Positions 41,947 to 51,743 are shown, numbered from the stretch's first letter. The stretch is DNA of 64,000 nucleotides from Leclercia sp. 29361 (GCF_011290365.1 NZ_CP049786.1:1-64000), one strand, 5' to 3'. Translations and numbers: made by a program. Notes: generated by a model from the letters alone, not told the origin.

Positions 41947-42399
41947 ATGGTCTGGATAATGCTGGCTACGCTGGCGGTGGTATTTGTGGTGGGCTTTCGC
42001 GTCATGACGTCGGGACCCCGGCGCGCGATTCGTCGTCTCAGCGAGCGTCTGGGCATCACTCCGGTTCCCGTAGAATCGATGATCGACCAGTTTGGCAAAA
42101 GCGCCGGGAATGAGTTTATCCGCTACCTGGAGCGCCCGGACGAAGCGCACCTGCAGAATGCCGCCCAGGTGCTGCTGATCTGGCAGGTGTGCATTGTCGA
42201 CAGCAGTGAAAACAACCTGCTAAGCTGGTATCGCCTGCTGCGCAAGGCGCGTCTTGCCGCGCCGATCACCGATGCCCAGATCCGCATGGCGCTCGGCTTT
42301 ATGCGCGATATGGAGCCCGATCCGTACGAGTTTAACGCTTTCCAGCTGCGCTATAACCAGCTCTTCCTGCCGGAAGAGGGGGTCTTTTTCCTGCATTGA
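41947..42399 (+). CDS. yicN: YicN, DUF1198 protein
   Basis: This 150-residue protein of unknown function has one N-terminal membrane helix (MVWIMLATLAVVFVVGFRVM) and a cytoplasmic helical domain. It matches E. coli YicN in length and is next to nepI, as in E. coli. An AAGGAG site precedes the ATG. Confidence 0.9.
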   Translation: MVWIMLATLAVVFVVGFRVMTSGPRRAIRRLSERLGITPVPVESMIDQFGKSAGNEFIRYLERPDEAHLQNAAQVLLIWQVCIVDSSENNLLSWYRLLRKARLAAPITDAQIRMALGFMRDMEPDPYEFNAFQLRYNQLFLPEEGVFFLH

Positions 42400-42403
42400 T
42401 ATT

Positions 42404-42471
42404 CCCCGGTAGCGCTTCGCTTACCGGGGCTACAAAACCCGTAGGCCGGTGCAAGCGCAGCGCCGCCCGGC
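42404..42471. repeat. BIME: two REP elements in opposite orientation
   Basis: CCCCGGTAGCGCTTCGCTTA to CCGGGG (42404-42429) and GCCGGTGCAAGCGCAGCGCC to GCCCGGC (42444-42471) form a paired REP unit between yicN and nepI. Confidence 0.8.
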
Positions 42472-42565
42472 AAAAAGTGCCAAAAGTTGTCTAAACGTTA
42501 AATAGATCACACTTTAACTGTTAAACTGCACGGCTTTCCCGCTCGTTTTCTCCTCAGGTGATGCC

Positions 42566-43756
42566 ATGACAGAACAGATCCAATCCGCCCCTTCGCCCCA
42601 TGCCAAAGCGGTCTCCCGCCCAAACTGGTCGGCGGTTTTTTCCGTGGCGTTTTGCGTCGCCTGCCTGATTACCGTGGAGTTTCTGCCGGTCAGCCTGCTG
42701 ACGCCGATGGCGCAGGATCTGGGCATTTCTGAAGGGCTGGCGGGCCAGTCGGTCACCGTTACCGCCTTTGTTGCTATGTTTGCCAGCCTGTTTATCACCC
42801 AGGCGATTGGTACCACCGATCGCCGCAAGGTGGTGATCCTCTTTTCTGTCCTGCTGACGCTCTCCTGCCTGCTGGTCTCCTTTGCCGATAACTTTATGTT
42901 GCTGCTGTTGGGGCGCGCGTGCCTCGGGCTGGGGCTGGGCGGATTCTGGGCGATGTCGGCCTCGCTGACCATGCGGCTGGTGCCGGCGCGTACCGTGCCG
43001 AAAGCGCTCTCCGTCATCTTCGGCGCGGTCTCCATCGCGCTGGTGATCGCCGCGCCGCTGGGCAGTTTCCTCGGGGGGATCATCGGCTGGCGTAACGTCT
43101 TTAACGGTGCCGCCGTGATGGGGCTGCTGTGTATTCTGTGGGTCTGGAAAGCGCTGCCTTCGCTGCCGGGCGAAGCTGCACACCACAAACAGAACATGTT
43201 CAGCCTGCTGAAACGCCCCGGCGTGATGGCGGGGATGATCGCCATCTTTATGTCGTTTGCCGGGCAGTTTGCCTTCTTTACCTACATCCGCCCGGTATTT
43301 ATGACCATGGCCGGGTTTGACGTTGATGGTCTGACGCTGGTACTGCTGAGCTTCGGTATCGCCAGCTTTGTCGGCACCTCGCTGTCGGCGCAGTTCCTGA
43401 AACGCTCCCTGAAATTCGCTCTCGCAGGCGCGCCGCTGGTGCTGGCAGTCAGCGCTGCCGTACTGATCCTGTGGGGCAGCGACAAGTGGGTGGCCTCGGC
43501 GATTGCGATTATCTGGGGCTTTGCCTTTGCGCTGATCCCGGTGGGCTGGTCGACGTGGATCACCCGCTCGCTGGCCGATCAGGCGGAAAAAGCCGGGTCG
43601 ATTCAGGTGGCGGTGATCCAGCTGGCGAACACCTGCGGTGCGGCGGTGGGCGGCATTGCGCTCGACCATCTGGGACTGACGTCACCGCTGGTGATTTCCG
43701 GCACATTAATGCTGATTACCGCGCTGCTGGTGGCGGGTAAGGTGAAGGCGCAGTAG
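42566..43756 (+). CDS. nepI: Purine ribonucleoside efflux pump NepI
   Basis: NepI is a 396-residue MFS exporter of inosine, guanosine and the toxic analogue 6-mercaptopurine. Twelve helices are predicted, with [20 protein letters not shown] in helix 1 and FGRACLG-like [20 protein letters not shown] in helix 4. Length and neighbours (yicN, yicL) fit E. coli nepI (yicM). Confidence 0.93.
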   Translation: MTEQIQSAPSPHAKAVSRPNWSAVFSVAFCVACLITVEFLPVSLLTPMAQDLGISEGLAGQSVTVTAFVAMFASLFITQAIGTTDRRKVVILFSVLLTLSCLLVSFADNFMLLLLGRACLGLGLGGFWAMSASLTMRLVPARTVPKALSVIFGAVSIALVIAAPLGSFLGGIIGWRNVFNGAAVMGLLCILWVWKALPSLPGEAAHHKQNMFSLLKRPGVMAGMIAIFMSFAGQFAFFTYIRPVFMTMAGFDVDGLTLVLLSFGIASFVGTSLSAQFLKRSLKFALAGAPLVLAVSAAVLILWGSDKWVASAIAIIWGFAFALIPVGWSTWITRSLADQAEKAGSIQVAVIQLANTCGAAVGGIALDHLGLTSPLVISGTLMLITALLVAGKVKAQ

Positions 43757-43763
43757 TCAATTT

Positions 43764-43860
43764 ACCCCTCACCCCGGCCCTCTCCCCAAAGGGGCGAGGG
43801 TGAAAAGCCTGCACCGAGCCGTCCCCTCTCCCCTATGGGGAGAGGGTTAGGGTGAGGGGA
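43764..43860. repeat. GC-rich palindromic repeat between nepI and yicL
   Basis: CCCCTCACCCCGGCCCTC at the left and GAGAGGGTTAGGGTGAGGGG at the right are inverted copies. Each half also holds its own hairpin (CTCCCCAAAGGGGCGAG and CTCTCCCCTATGGGGAGAG). It lies between convergent genes and may terminate both. A related half-copy is at 44859-44890. Confidence 0.75.
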
Positions 43861-43867
43861 CATCAGG

Positions 43868-44773
43868 CTACGCGGATGTCTGCACCCTTCTTCTCGAATC
43901 CATCGAAATCAGCACTACCGACGACACAATCAACAGCGTGCCCAGCCAGTCCGGCAGGGTGAACGCCACCCCCAGTAACATCACCGACAGCAGGGCGCTG
44001 CTCAGCGGCTCGGCGCAGCTCAGAATGCTCGCCTTTGGCCCGCCAATCATCTGCGCGCCTTTCAGATACAGGCTGAAGGTCACCGCCGTGCCGATCACTA
44101 CCAGGTAGAAGAATGCCAGCAGCAGGCTGCCGTCGACCACGAAGGTAGTGCCGCGTCCGGCAAAGAACGGGGTCAGCATTAACCCGGCCAGCAGCATGCT
44201 CCAGCCGACAATCGGCAGAGTGCCGTAGCGGGCAATCAACGTGGAGGGGTAGGTGGTATAAAACGCGGCGGCGAAGGCGGAGGCGATGCCCCAGCAGAGC
44301 GCGGCTGGAGAGATTGTGAGCGAGGTCGGATCGCCGTGGGTGACCAGTAAAAAGGTGCCGACAAGCGAGGTCATGATCGCCGCCAGCACGAAAATGCCCG
44401 GCCGCTTTTTACGTGCCAGCGCGAACCACGCCACGATAATGGTCGGAGAGAGGAACTGCAGCACGGTGGCGGTGGCGGCGTTGGATTTTTCAATCGTCAC
44501 CAGGAAGGTGAGCTGGACGATCAGCGCCCCGAACAGAGAGAAGATCAGCAGGCTGATGGCATCTTTGCGATTTTTGATGACCGAGAAAATCTTGTCGCCG
44601 TGGACGAAGGAGAGCGTCAGCAGGATCACCCCGGCAAACAGCAGACGCACCATGGTGAGATAAGGCGAGGAAATATGACTTTTCTCCATGATGTACTGCG
44701 CGCAAACCCCCGAGCTGCCCCATAAAATGGCGGCGATCAGGACGTTCAGCATCCCTTTACGTGTGGAACCCAT
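43868..44773 (-). CDS. yicL: YicL, EamA/DMT-family transporter
   Basis: This 301-residue inner-membrane protein has ten predicted helices arranged as two EamA repeats ([18 protein letters not shown] and [19 protein letters not shown]). Substrate is unknown; relatives export amino acids or metabolites. The gene order nepI-yicL matches E. coli. Confidence 0.92.
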   Translation of the reverse strand: MGSTRKGMLNVLIAAILWGSSGVCAQYIMEKSHISSPYLTMVRLLFAGVILLTLSFVHGDKIFSVIKNRKDAISLLIFSLFGALIVQLTFLVTIEKSNAATATVLQFLSPTIIVAWFALARKKRPGIFVLAAIMTSLVGTFLLVTHGDPTSLTISPAALCWGIASAFAAAFYTTYPSTLIARYGTLPIVGWSMLLAGLMLTPFFAGRGTTFVVDGSLLLAFFYLVVIGTAVTFSLYLKGAQMIGGPKASILSCAEPLSSALLSVMLLGVAFTLPDWLGTLLIVSSVVLISMDSRRRVQTSA

Positions 44774-44901
44774 GTTCTCCCCTGTTATGTCGATTTTTTT
44801 CTAGCATAACATGGGAGCCTTGCCCGGCGGCGCTGCAAGATGCGGTGCGGTCTGATGCCCTCACCCCGACCTTCTCCCACGGGGCGAGGGCGCACACACT
44901 A

Positions 44902-44930
44902 AAAACGGCAACGTTGCGTTGCCGTTTTGC
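44902..44930 (-). terminator. Terminator of the beta-glucoside operon
   Basis: A perfect 12-bp stem AAAACGGCAACG (44902-44913) with CGTTGCCGTTTT (44917-44928) and a 3-nt loop. T runs on both strands make it usable from either side; it is directly beyond the porin stop. Its flanks match the ibpAB terminator at 15246. Confidence 0.9.
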
Positions 44931-44936
44931 TTTTAC

Positions 44937-46316
44937 CTAGAACCACGCCTCCCACATCGCGCCGACGTTGAAGTCGTCCAGCGTTTCGTCCCGGGTGTTG
45001 TTCACGCGCGCGGTGCGCTCGTTATCCACCTTGCCGCCGGTGGCGTAGAAGCGCAGCATCGGACGGAATTCCGGGCCCATCGCGATGGAGATGTTCTGCG
45101 ACAGGGTTAGCTTCCAGCCCTTGTTATCCCCGCCGTTGTCGTAATCCACATGCTGCCAGCCCGCTTCCAGCCAGGTGGAGTGCACGTCGTTCCACCAGTG
45201 CATTGGACGCACGATGGCGTTGTAGTTCTTGCGGTTGTCGGTGCTGTCCCGGCTGTTGTCGTAGTCGTGGAAGGCCAGAATGTACTCCACCTGGGTCGCT
45301 TGGGTGAACTTGTGCAGCCCTTCGAAGCTGGCGTACACCGTGGTCAGGTCCTCGGTTTTGTTGAACACGCTGTTGTCCGAGTTATCGGAGTAGCGGGCGA
45401 TCACCTTGTTGACGCCGCTGTCGTTGGTGTGGCTCAGCACCACGCCGCCCTGCCAGGCGTTCATCCGCTCATCGGTGTCGATGCCTTTCGAGTCAAAGCC
45501 GTAGTTGGCGTACAGCTCCAGGTCGATCGGGCCGAGCTTCATGCCGTGAATTTTGGAGGTGGCGGCGTAGTTGCCTTTGTCGCCGGTGCCGGAGCCGCCG
45601 GTACAGGTGATGCGTGACGGGTTGGCTTCGTCATCCATCACTTCCGGGCTACAGGATTCCACGGCCGCCACGGTGGCCACGTCAAACTGCACGCCGCCGA
45701 TGTCGAAGTTTTTCACCCCGGCACCCTGGCCGTCGTGGTTCATCCAGAAGTAGTCGTTGATGCCCTGCTGCGGACGCTGGTGGAAGTCACGACCTGCCCA
45801 GAGATAGGCGTTCGGGTTGGATTCCAGAATGTTGGTCACCCCGGCGTAGGCCTTTTTCAGGTTAACCTCGTCGCCCCAGTGGTCGATCATCACGTTGACG
45901 TCCCAGATGGCCCCGTTCTCGCCTTTAAAGGCTTTCGAGAGCTGGAATTCGCCGCCGTTGCTTTCGTTACCCAGACGGCCGATCGCCGAGGCGCCGTTGT
46001 AGGAGCCGTCCACCGCGACGTATTTCTGGTCGGCGGCCTGGAAGTGCGCGCCGTAGCGGGCATAGCCGGTAAATTTAATCCCGAACGGGATCGCCATATC
46101 CGGGGACTGGGCGGCGCTCTGGGGTTCGTTAATGACGTCGGCTTTTTTCGCCACCGCGGCATCCATTTTTGCCTGGCGATCCGCCAGGGCTTTATCCACC
46201 GCTTTGGCCACAATGGCGTCGATTTGCTCCTGCGTAAATTCCTGCGCGAGGACAGAAATCGGGCAAAGCGCGGCGAGAACCGCCATTGTTAATGGAAGTT
46301 TTTTAATCATATTCAT
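44937..46316 (-). CDS. LamB-type (maltoporin family) sugar porin
   Basis: The 459-residue outer-membrane protein has a signal peptide cut after AQ near residue 25 (SVLAQEFTQ). A charged coiled-coil extension follows at about residues 28-60, then a maltoporin-type barrel (FTGYARYGAHFQ, MIDHWGDEVNLKKAYAGV, WAGRDFHQRP). It ends in the aromatic residue Phe (WEAWF), as barrel proteins require. The extension is like that of ScrY and BglH, porins for sucrose and aryl-beta-glucosides. It is the last gene of the PTS operon and should admit the same glucosides. Confidence 0.9.
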   Translation of the reverse strand: MNMIKKLPLTMAVLAALCPISVLAQEFTQEQIDAIVAKAVDKALADRQAKMDAAVAKKADVINEPQSAAQSPDMAIPFGIKFTGYARYGAHFQAADQKYVAVDGSYNGASAIGRLGNESNGGEFQLSKAFKGENGAIWDVNVMIDHWGDEVNLKKAYAGVTNILESNPNAYLWAGRDFHQRPQQGINDYFWMNHDGQGAGVKNFDIGGVQFDVATVAAVESCSPEVMDDEANPSRITCTGGSGTGDKGNYAATSKIHGMKLGPIDLELYANYGFDSKGIDTDERMNAWQGGVVLSHTNDSGVNKVIARYSDNSDNSVFNKTEDLTTVYASFEGLHKFTQATQVEYILAFHDYDNSRDSTDNRKNYNAIVRPMHWWNDVHSTWLEAGWQHVDYDNGGDNKGWKLTLSQNISIAMGPEFRPMLRFYATGGKVDNERTARVNNTRDETLDDFNVGAMWEAWF

Positions 46317-46477
46317 GGTTATCTCAATATATTTAAATTTTATTCAGACAATAACCACCCCGTTCCGGACTGACAGAATATGTCGCTATCATCAGAAAAG
46401 GTTGATTTTTATTTTTTAGGATACAGAGGCTTTACACTGTTATCGTAACGATATCTCCAGTACTGATATTTAATTAA

Positions 46478-46783
46478 TTAACGCTGATACAGGTGAATAA
46501 TTTCTTCGGATAATTCACGGGCCAGCAGCGAGTTCATTAAGTGATCCTGGGCGTGCACCATAATTAACGTCATCGGCTGACGGGCTTCGCCCGCATCCTG
46601 CTCGATAAGTTTGGTCTGCATATGGTGCGCCTGGCGCGCGTAGCCATCGGCTTCGCGCAGCAGGCTTTTCGCTTCGTCAAAGTTGCCCTGCCGCGCAGCA
46701 TGCAGTGCTTCAAAGCACAGGCTGCGCGACTGACCAGCATTGACGATGATTTCCATTACGGCTTCTTCTAAGGCAATCATCAT
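46478..46783 (-). CDS. PTS EIIA component, lactose/cellobiose type
   Basis: The 101-residue helical EIIA passes phosphate from HPr to the EIIB at 49533. The phosphorylated His is in the VHAQDHLMN motif near residue 77-80, and IVNAGQSRSLCFEALHAARQ is the family N-terminus. It lies 8 bp after the phospho-glucosidase gene. The 161-bp gap to the porin holds no gene. Confidence 0.9.
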   Translation of the reverse strand: MMIALEEAVMEIIVNAGQSRSLCFEALHAARQGNFDEAKSLLREADGYARQAHHMQTKLIEQDAGEARQPMTLIMVHAQDHLMNSLLARELSEEIIHLYQR

Positions 46784-46791
46784 CGGTTTCT

Positions 46792-48177
46792 CTAAATATC
46801 GAAACTATTATTCATAGAGGTGGCGGCAAACCACTCTCCGCTCTTTTTAATGGTGCGCTGCTGCGTGGTTAAATCCAGCTGGATAAAACCGTAGCGGTTT
46901 TTATATGCATTACACCATGACCAGTTATCAATAAATGTCCACATATGATAGCCAAGACAATTACAGCCTTCGCTAATACCTTTATGCAGCCATTTAAGGT
47001 GTTCGGAAATAAACTCGATACGGTATTGATCGTTAATCTGACCATTCTCAATAAAACGCTGCTCGTTTTCGACGCCCATACCATTTTCAGAAATAAAACA
47101 GCGTGGGTTGCCGTAATTATCGCGCTGGTTAATGAGAATATCGTAAATACCTGGCTCGTAGATTTCCCAGCCGCGATACGGGTTCATTTTACGGCCCGGC
47201 ATCTCGTAGCTATCGAAGAACCACTCCGGCATAAACGGTGCCTGCGGGTTGATGGCCGAATCACGACACTTCACCCGACGCGGCTGATAGTAGTTCACGC
47301 CCAGCAGGTCGATTTTGCCGTCGGCAATCAGAGCGCTGTCTTCCGGCAGACAGGTAGGCAGCTGATCGTGTGCTTTCAGCATCGCCACCAGATCCGCCGG
47401 GTATTCACCGCACAGCACCGGGTCGAGGAAGCTGCGGTTAAACAGCAGGTCGCAATGGTGCGCGGCTTTCACGTCCGCCGGATTCTGCGAGCGCGGATAG
47501 GACGGCGTCAGGTTCAGTACGATGCCAATCTCACCAGGGTAATGGCCAGCGCGGAAGGCGCGAACCGCCTGCGCATGGGCCAGCACGGTGTGATAGGCCA
47601 CGGTGGCTGCACGACGGAAATCGACCACGTTCGGGTAGTGGAAGTCATACAGATACCCGCCCTCTACCGGCACAATCGGCTCGTTAAAGGTAAACCAGTG
47701 CATCACCCGATCACCAAAAAGCTCAAAGCAGGTTTCTGCGTAGCGGGCATAGGCCGCCACCACATCACGGTTTTCCCACCCGCCAATCTCCTGCATCGCC
47801 ATCGGCATGTCGAAGTGGAACAGGGTGATAAACGGCTTGATGCCCTGGGCAATCAGTTCGTCGATCACCTGATTGTAGAAAGCAACCGCTTCCTGGTTCA
47901 CTTCACCGGTGCCTTCCGGGATGAGACGCGCCCAGCTTATCGAGGTGCGAAAGCTATTGTGGTTCAACTGCTTTAACAGCTGAATGTCGGCTTTCCAGTG
48001 CTGATAAAACGTGGAGGTATTCTGCGGCCCTACCCCATTGTGAAAGCGATTCGGCTCGGTCGCGAACCAGTGATCCCAGGTGGTTAATCCCTTGCCACTG
48101 CCCTGGCTTTCCCCTTCGGTTTGCAGTGCAGAACAGGCGCTACCCCACCAGAAGTTTTCGGGAAATGCATATTTCAT
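46792..48177 (-). CDS. 6-phospho-beta-glucosidase, GH1
   Basis: The 461-residue enzyme hydrolyses phosphorylated beta-glucosides delivered by the PTS. The GH1 acid/base Glu166 is in TFNEP and the nucleophile Glu364 in ISENG. The N-terminal GH1 signature is FPENFWWGSACSALQTEG. It lies between EIIC (17 bp upstream) and EIIA (8 bp downstream). The exact aglycone range is unknown. Confidence 0.93.
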   Translation of the reverse strand: MKYAFPENFWWGSACSALQTEGESQGSGKGLTTWDHWFATEPNRFHNGVGPQNTSTFYQHWKADIQLLKQLNHNSFRTSISWARLIPEGTGEVNQEAVAFYNQVIDELIAQGIKPFITLFHFDMPMAMQEIGGWENRDVVAAYARYAETCFELFGDRVMHWFTFNEPIVPVEGGYLYDFHYPNVVDFRRAATVAYHTVLAHAQAVRAFRAGHYPGEIGIVLNLTPSYPRSQNPADVKAAHHCDLLFNRSFLDPVLCGEYPADLVAMLKAHDQLPTCLPEDSALIADGKIDLLGVNYYQPRRVKCRDSAINPQAPFMPEWFFDSYEMPGRKMNPYRGWEIYEPGIYDILINQRDNYGNPRCFISENGMGVENEQRFIENGQINDQYRIEFISEHLKWLHKGISEGCNCLGYHMWTFIDNWSWCNAYKNRYGFIQLDLTTQQRTIKKSGEWFAATSMNNSFDI

Positions 48178-48194
48178 AAAACGTCCTCTTTGAC

Positions 48195-49520
48195 TTAATT
48201 CCCGACGGTCTCTGCTGCACCTACGGTTGCCTGCGCTTTTTGTTCTTCGGTTTTCATTAAAGAACGCTCATAAGCACGCAGGAACGGTAAATACATCACC
48301 GCCGACATGACCATACAAATGACGCACATCACCACCGGACTGAGGGCCCAGTTTGCCGCCCAGGAGGCACCAATTGGCGCTGGAGTCGTCCACGGCGTCA
48401 GCGAGACGACCTGGGCCAGCCAGCCGAGTTTGGTGGCGGTATACGCCAGACAGGCGTTGATCATCGGCACGAACACGAACGGAATAAACAGCATCGGGTT
48501 CATGATGATCGGCGCCCCGAACAGAATAGGTTCGTTGATATTAAAGAAACTTGGCACAACGCCCATTTTACCGATGGTGCGCAGATGGGTTACGCGGCTG
48601 CGCAGCAGCAGGAAGGCCAGCGGCAGGGTTGAGCCCACGCCACCAATCAGCAGGTAGTGATCCCAGAAGCCCTGCAGGTAGACGTGCGGCAGCGCAGCGC
48701 CGGCAGCCAGCGCGGCCTGGTTGGCAGAGAGGTTAGCCATCCAGAACGGGTTCATGATGCCGGTGACAATCAGCGCGCCGTGGATGCCGGCGAACCAGAA
48801 GATTTGGCATAGCAAAACGGAGAGCAGAATGGCTGGCAGGGAGTCAGAGGCGGAAACCAGCGGCTCCAGCAGGTGCATAATCGCCTGCGGAATGATCATC
48901 CCGGTTTGCGCTTCGATAAACAGATTCAGCGGGTGCAGCGTACCGATGATCACCACCACCGGGATCAGGATTTCAAACGAGCGCGCCACGCCGGTCGGCA
49001 CTTCTTTCGGCAGGCGGATGGTGACTTTATGATCCTTCAGCCAGGCGTAAACGCGGGTGGCATAGATGGAGGTGATCAGCGCGGTGAAGATCCCCTGGCC
49101 CGACAGATACTGGGTAGAGATTTTGCCGTCGGCATAGGGGGCGGCTACCAGCAGGAACGCCATAAAGGCCAGCAGGCCGGACATCACCGGGTCGAGATTA
49201 AACTGACGGCCAAGGCTGGCGCCAATCCCAACGGAGATAAAGAAGGTCATCACTCCCATGCTGAGGTTAAACGGCAGCATCAGCTGTTCGCGGTAGGTCT
49301 CGGAGAAATCGAGCCAGCCGCGGGCAAAGCTGTTGGTGGTGTCTGCAGAGAACGGCGGGAAGATAAATACCAGCATAAACGAGCCGATGATCATAAACGG
49401 CAGCGCGGCGGTAAAGCCGTCGCGGATAGCAATCACATACTTCTGCTGGCCCAGTTTGCCTGCCAGTGGCGCAATGGACTGCTCAATGACGGCAACCATA
49501 GATTGATATAACGAACTCAT
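48195..49520 (-). CDS. PTS EIIC component, cellobiose/lactose family
   Basis: The 441-residue permease has about ten helices and the family features VIAIRDGFTAALPFMIIGSF near residue 30, FWFAGIHGALI and FNINEPILFGAPIIMNPML. It moves cellobiose-, chitobiose- or aryl-glucoside-like sugars with phosphorylation by EIIB. It is the second gene of the operon, 12 bp after EIIB, with an AAGGTG site. Confidence 0.93.
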   Translation of the reverse strand: MSSLYQSMVAVIEQSIAPLAGKLGQQKYVIAIRDGFTAALPFMIIGSFMLVFIFPPFSADTTNSFARGWLDFSETYREQLMLPFNLSMGVMTFFISVGIGASLGRQFNLDPVMSGLLAFMAFLLVAAPYADGKISTQYLSGQGIFTALITSIYATRVYAWLKDHKVTIRLPKEVPTGVARSFEILIPVVVIIGTLHPLNLFIEAQTGMIIPQAIMHLLEPLVSASDSLPAILLSVLLCQIFWFAGIHGALIVTGIMNPFWMANLSANQAALAAGAALPHVYLQGFWDHYLLIGGVGSTLPLAFLLLRSRVTHLRTIGKMGVVPSFFNINEPILFGAPIIMNPMLFIPFVFVPMINACLAYTATKLGWLAQVVSLTPWTTPAPIGASWAANWALSPVVMCVICMVMSAVMYLPFLRAYERSLMKTEEQKAQATVGAAETVGN

Positions 49521-49532
49521 GAGAACACCTTC

Positions 49533-49847
49533 TTAGTGTGCCGCTTCGATGAGCGACAGAGCATAGTCCAGCACTTTATCGCCACGTTGCATTCCGTAAT
49601 CCATGGTATCGATGGACTGTACGGGTATGCCCTGGGTGGCAGCCTTGTCTGAGAGCGTTTTTAACATGTATTTGACCTGGGGTCCGAGAAGCACGACCTG
49701 GTATTGCGGAAACTGTGTATCAAATTCTGAAACACCGTACGCATCGATTTTGACCGGTAAACCGCGTTCGTTCGCGGCTTCGACCATTTTCCGTACCAGC
49801 AGGCTGGTGGACATCCCGGCAGAACAGCACAGCATTATCTTGAACAT
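49533..49847 (-). CDS. PTS EIIB component, lactose/cellobiose type
   Basis: The 104-residue phosphocarrier has its phosphocysteine in IMLCCSAGMSTSLLV (the second Cys starts the CSAGMSTS loop). The frame could start two codons earlier at TTG 49853, but ATG 49847 has AGGATGG at the right distance. It is the first gene of the operon, facing the divergent LacI-type regulator. Confidence 0.9.
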   Translation of the reverse strand: MFKIMLCCSAGMSTSLLVRKMVEAANERGLPVKIDAYGVSEFDTQFPQYQVVLLGPQVKYMLKTLSDKAATQGIPVQSIDTMDYGMQRGDKVLDYALSLIEAAH

Positions 49848-49900
49848 CGACAACCATCCTCAAAATGTAAATAGTTATTGCGGAGATGATTGGATAACAT

Positions 49901-50049
49901 ATGGAAACCGGTTTCCATTGATATAAGACAGAAGTGTGACAGCCATCAAGATCCCTTACTTATGGGGCCTGATTATCAGATTCAGGTCACGAATTTTGGC
50001 TGCTTTTGCATCATATGGAGTGGAAACGGAAAATCGGTTTCCATGGAAA
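49901..50049. promoter_or_regulatory. Candidate LacI-family operators in the divergent promoter region
   Basis: ATGGAAACCGGTTTCCAT (49901-49918) is a perfect 18-bp palindrome of the CG-centred LacI/GalR type. A second cluster at 50021-50049 holds the half-sites TGGAAAC (50021-50027) and GTTTCCA (50037-50043) and the overlapping palindrome TTTCCATGGAAA (50038-50049). They sit between the PTS operon and the regulator gene, suitable for control of both. No gene lies in 49854-50141. Confidence 0.75.
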
Positions 50050-50141
50050 ACGGAAACAGATATACTCCTGAGTGGCTATAATATGAGCCGAAGTGGAATC
50101 AGGAATTACAGGGGCCTGGAGCGACCTGTCAGGGGATAAAG

Positions 50142-51089
50142 ATGTCTACAATCAACGATGTATCACGTCTGGCCGGGGTGTCCAAAGCCACGGTATCACG
50201 GGTGTTGAGCGGGTCGCGCGGCGTGAAGGAAGCCAGCCGTCAGGCCGTACTGAAAGCAGTGGAAGAGCTGAACTACCGGCCAAATGTGATTGCCCAGTCG
50301 CTGCTCAGCCAGTCTACCGGCTGTATCGGCGTCATTTGCGCCCAGGACAACATTAACCAGACCACCGGTTACCTGTACGCGCTGGAAAAACACCTCAGCC
50401 AGCACCAGAAGCACCTGCTGCTTCGCTTCGCCAACACCAAAGCCGAAGTCATGAGCGCGCTGGATGAACTCTCCTGCGGGCTATGCGATGACATTCTGAT
50501 TATTGGCGCCCGTTTTCCGCTGCAGATCGATCAGGAGAATGTCATCCTGGTGGATTGCATGGAAACCAACAACGTCAACAGCATCCAGTATGACCATGCG
50601 TTTGCCGCGGAAACCGCCTGTAACTTCCTTGCCAGCCAGGGGCGACGCCAGATTGCCCTGATCCACCCGCACGGCAGCGGTTTTGCCGATCAGGTGCTGC
50701 TGGGCTACAAGCATGGGCTGGAAAAGAACTTCCTGCCGTTTAATCGCAACCTGGTCTTTATGGACGCCACGTCATCCTCCGTGGCCCTGCAGGAGCTGCT
50801 CAATAACGCCAGCACCGTTAATTTCAACGCCTTACTGGTGGCCGACGAACAGGAAGCACAGCGGGTAATCCCCCAGCTGCAGGCGTTCAACAGGTCAGTC
50901 CCGGGGGATATCATGGTCTTTAGTCTGGCGGGGTCGCTGCATCTGCCGGGCATTCCGACCATTCCAGCGATTGAATACTCGATGGATGCCATGGCGGCAC
51001 GTATCGTCACCTGGCTGAACGAGAAGACCCAGATGCTGGGTTCGTATGTGCTGCGCGGGGATTTAATTATTCCGGATGTGCGACGCTAA
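50142..51089 (+). CDS. LacI-family transcriptional regulator
   Basis: The 315-residue repressor has the LacI helix-turn-helix TINDVSRLAGVSKATVSRVL, hinge helix NYRPNVIAQSL and a periplasmic-binding-protein-like sensor domain. It is divergent from the beta-glucoside PTS operon and is its likely regulator, through the GGAAACCGGTTTCC sites. The inducer is probably a phospho-glucoside or related sugar. It resembles AscG/CasR-type regulators. Confidence 0.9.
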   Translation: MSTINDVSRLAGVSKATVSRVLSGSRGVKEASRQAVLKAVEELNYRPNVIAQSLLSQSTGCIGVICAQDNINQTTGYLYALEKHLSQHQKHLLLRFANTKAEVMSALDELSCGLCDDILIIGARFPLQIDQENVILVDCMETNNVNSIQYDHAFAAETACNFLASQGRRQIALIHPHGSGFADQVLLGYKHGLEKNFLPFNRNLVFMDATSSSVALQELLNNASTVNFNALLVADEQEAQRVIPQLQAFNRSVPGDIMVFSLAGSLHLPGIPTIPAIEYSMDAMAARIVTWLNEKTQMLGSYVLRGDLIIPDVRR

Positions 51090-51092
51090 AAA

Positions 51093-51119
51093 ATTAAGGG
51101 GGCTGCAGAGCCCCTTAAT
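51093..51119. terminator. Shared terminator of yicS and the LacI-type gene
   Basis: ATTAAGGGG-(G)-CT pairs with AGCCCCTTAAT with one bulged base. The minus strand continues with six T, so it is strongest for yicS. Confidence 0.75.
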
Positions 51120-51125
51120 GCCTAA

Positions 51126-51422
51126 TCAGTAATCCTCCATGCAGTCCACCTGGCTCACGGCATCCCAGTAACCTTCCTGGTTGTTCCGCTCCATCGCCAC
51201 GACCGCATTTTTGACCAGCATCTGATTGGCCTCAGAGGCCATGATCATCTTCTGCCACTCTTTATCACTTTGCTTGCGTTGCGGGGCACAGGCTTTCTTC
51301 ACATCCTTCAAAACCGACTGTTTCATCTGTTCTAATTTTACCGGGTCGTTCAGTTCCTGAGCATGAACGAAGGCGGCAAAAAGCAGGCAGACTACCAGGC
51401 AAAACAGGTGCGCTGACTTCAT
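51126..51422 (-). CDS. yicS: YicS, small exported protein
   Basis: The 98-residue product has a signal peptide (MKSAHLFCLVVCLLFAAFVHA) and a mature part with two conserved cysteines (KKACAPQ and VDCMEDY) and the segment AVVAMERNNQEGYWDAV found in E. coli YicS. Function is unknown. ATG 51422 is chosen since upstream codons lack a ribosome-binding site, whereas GGAGGTTTCC precedes it. In E. coli yicS is adjacent to nlpA; here nlpA is 4 kb away, after inserted genes. Confidence 0.82.
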   Translation of the reverse strand: MKSAHLFCLVVCLLFAAFVHAQELNDPVKLEQMKQSVLKDVKKACAPQRKQSDKEWQKMIMASEANQMLVKNAVVAMERNNQEGYWDAVSQVDCMEDY

Positions 51423-51743
51423 GGAAACCTCCGGGAAAACCACACACGTTTATGAAATATATCGTTACATCCGAATTTTTGACCCAAGCCGAAAGTATTA
51501 ATTTTGCCAATAGTTGCGCTGAGGTATGAATAAGCGTAGCCGCAGAATTTGCCGGACAGGCAAGACCAAAAGAAAAATCTGTGATGACAGGCGACAACCA
51601 CGCAATAAAGGGTGATGCTGTTCGCAAAGGCAATTTAGCGTTGATTGCACTTACAATTTTTAGCGCGTGTTACGCCAGATTTTGATGTTTTTATCGGCGG
51701 CAGAATGTGGGATAGTCGATGGGCAACGTAACGGGAGAATGAT
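51423..51743. other. Intergenic gap with no gene seen
   Basis: About 320 bp between yicS and the GNAT gene, somewhat AT-rich, holding the yicS and GNAT promoters. Open frames here are short and resemble nothing I recognise. Confidence 0.5.

Noticed and set aside
45735..46292. Antisense frame over the porin gene (185 codons)
   Set aside because: It mirrors the porin coding sequence and is Val/His rich with no domain; the porin on the other strand is complete and convincing.
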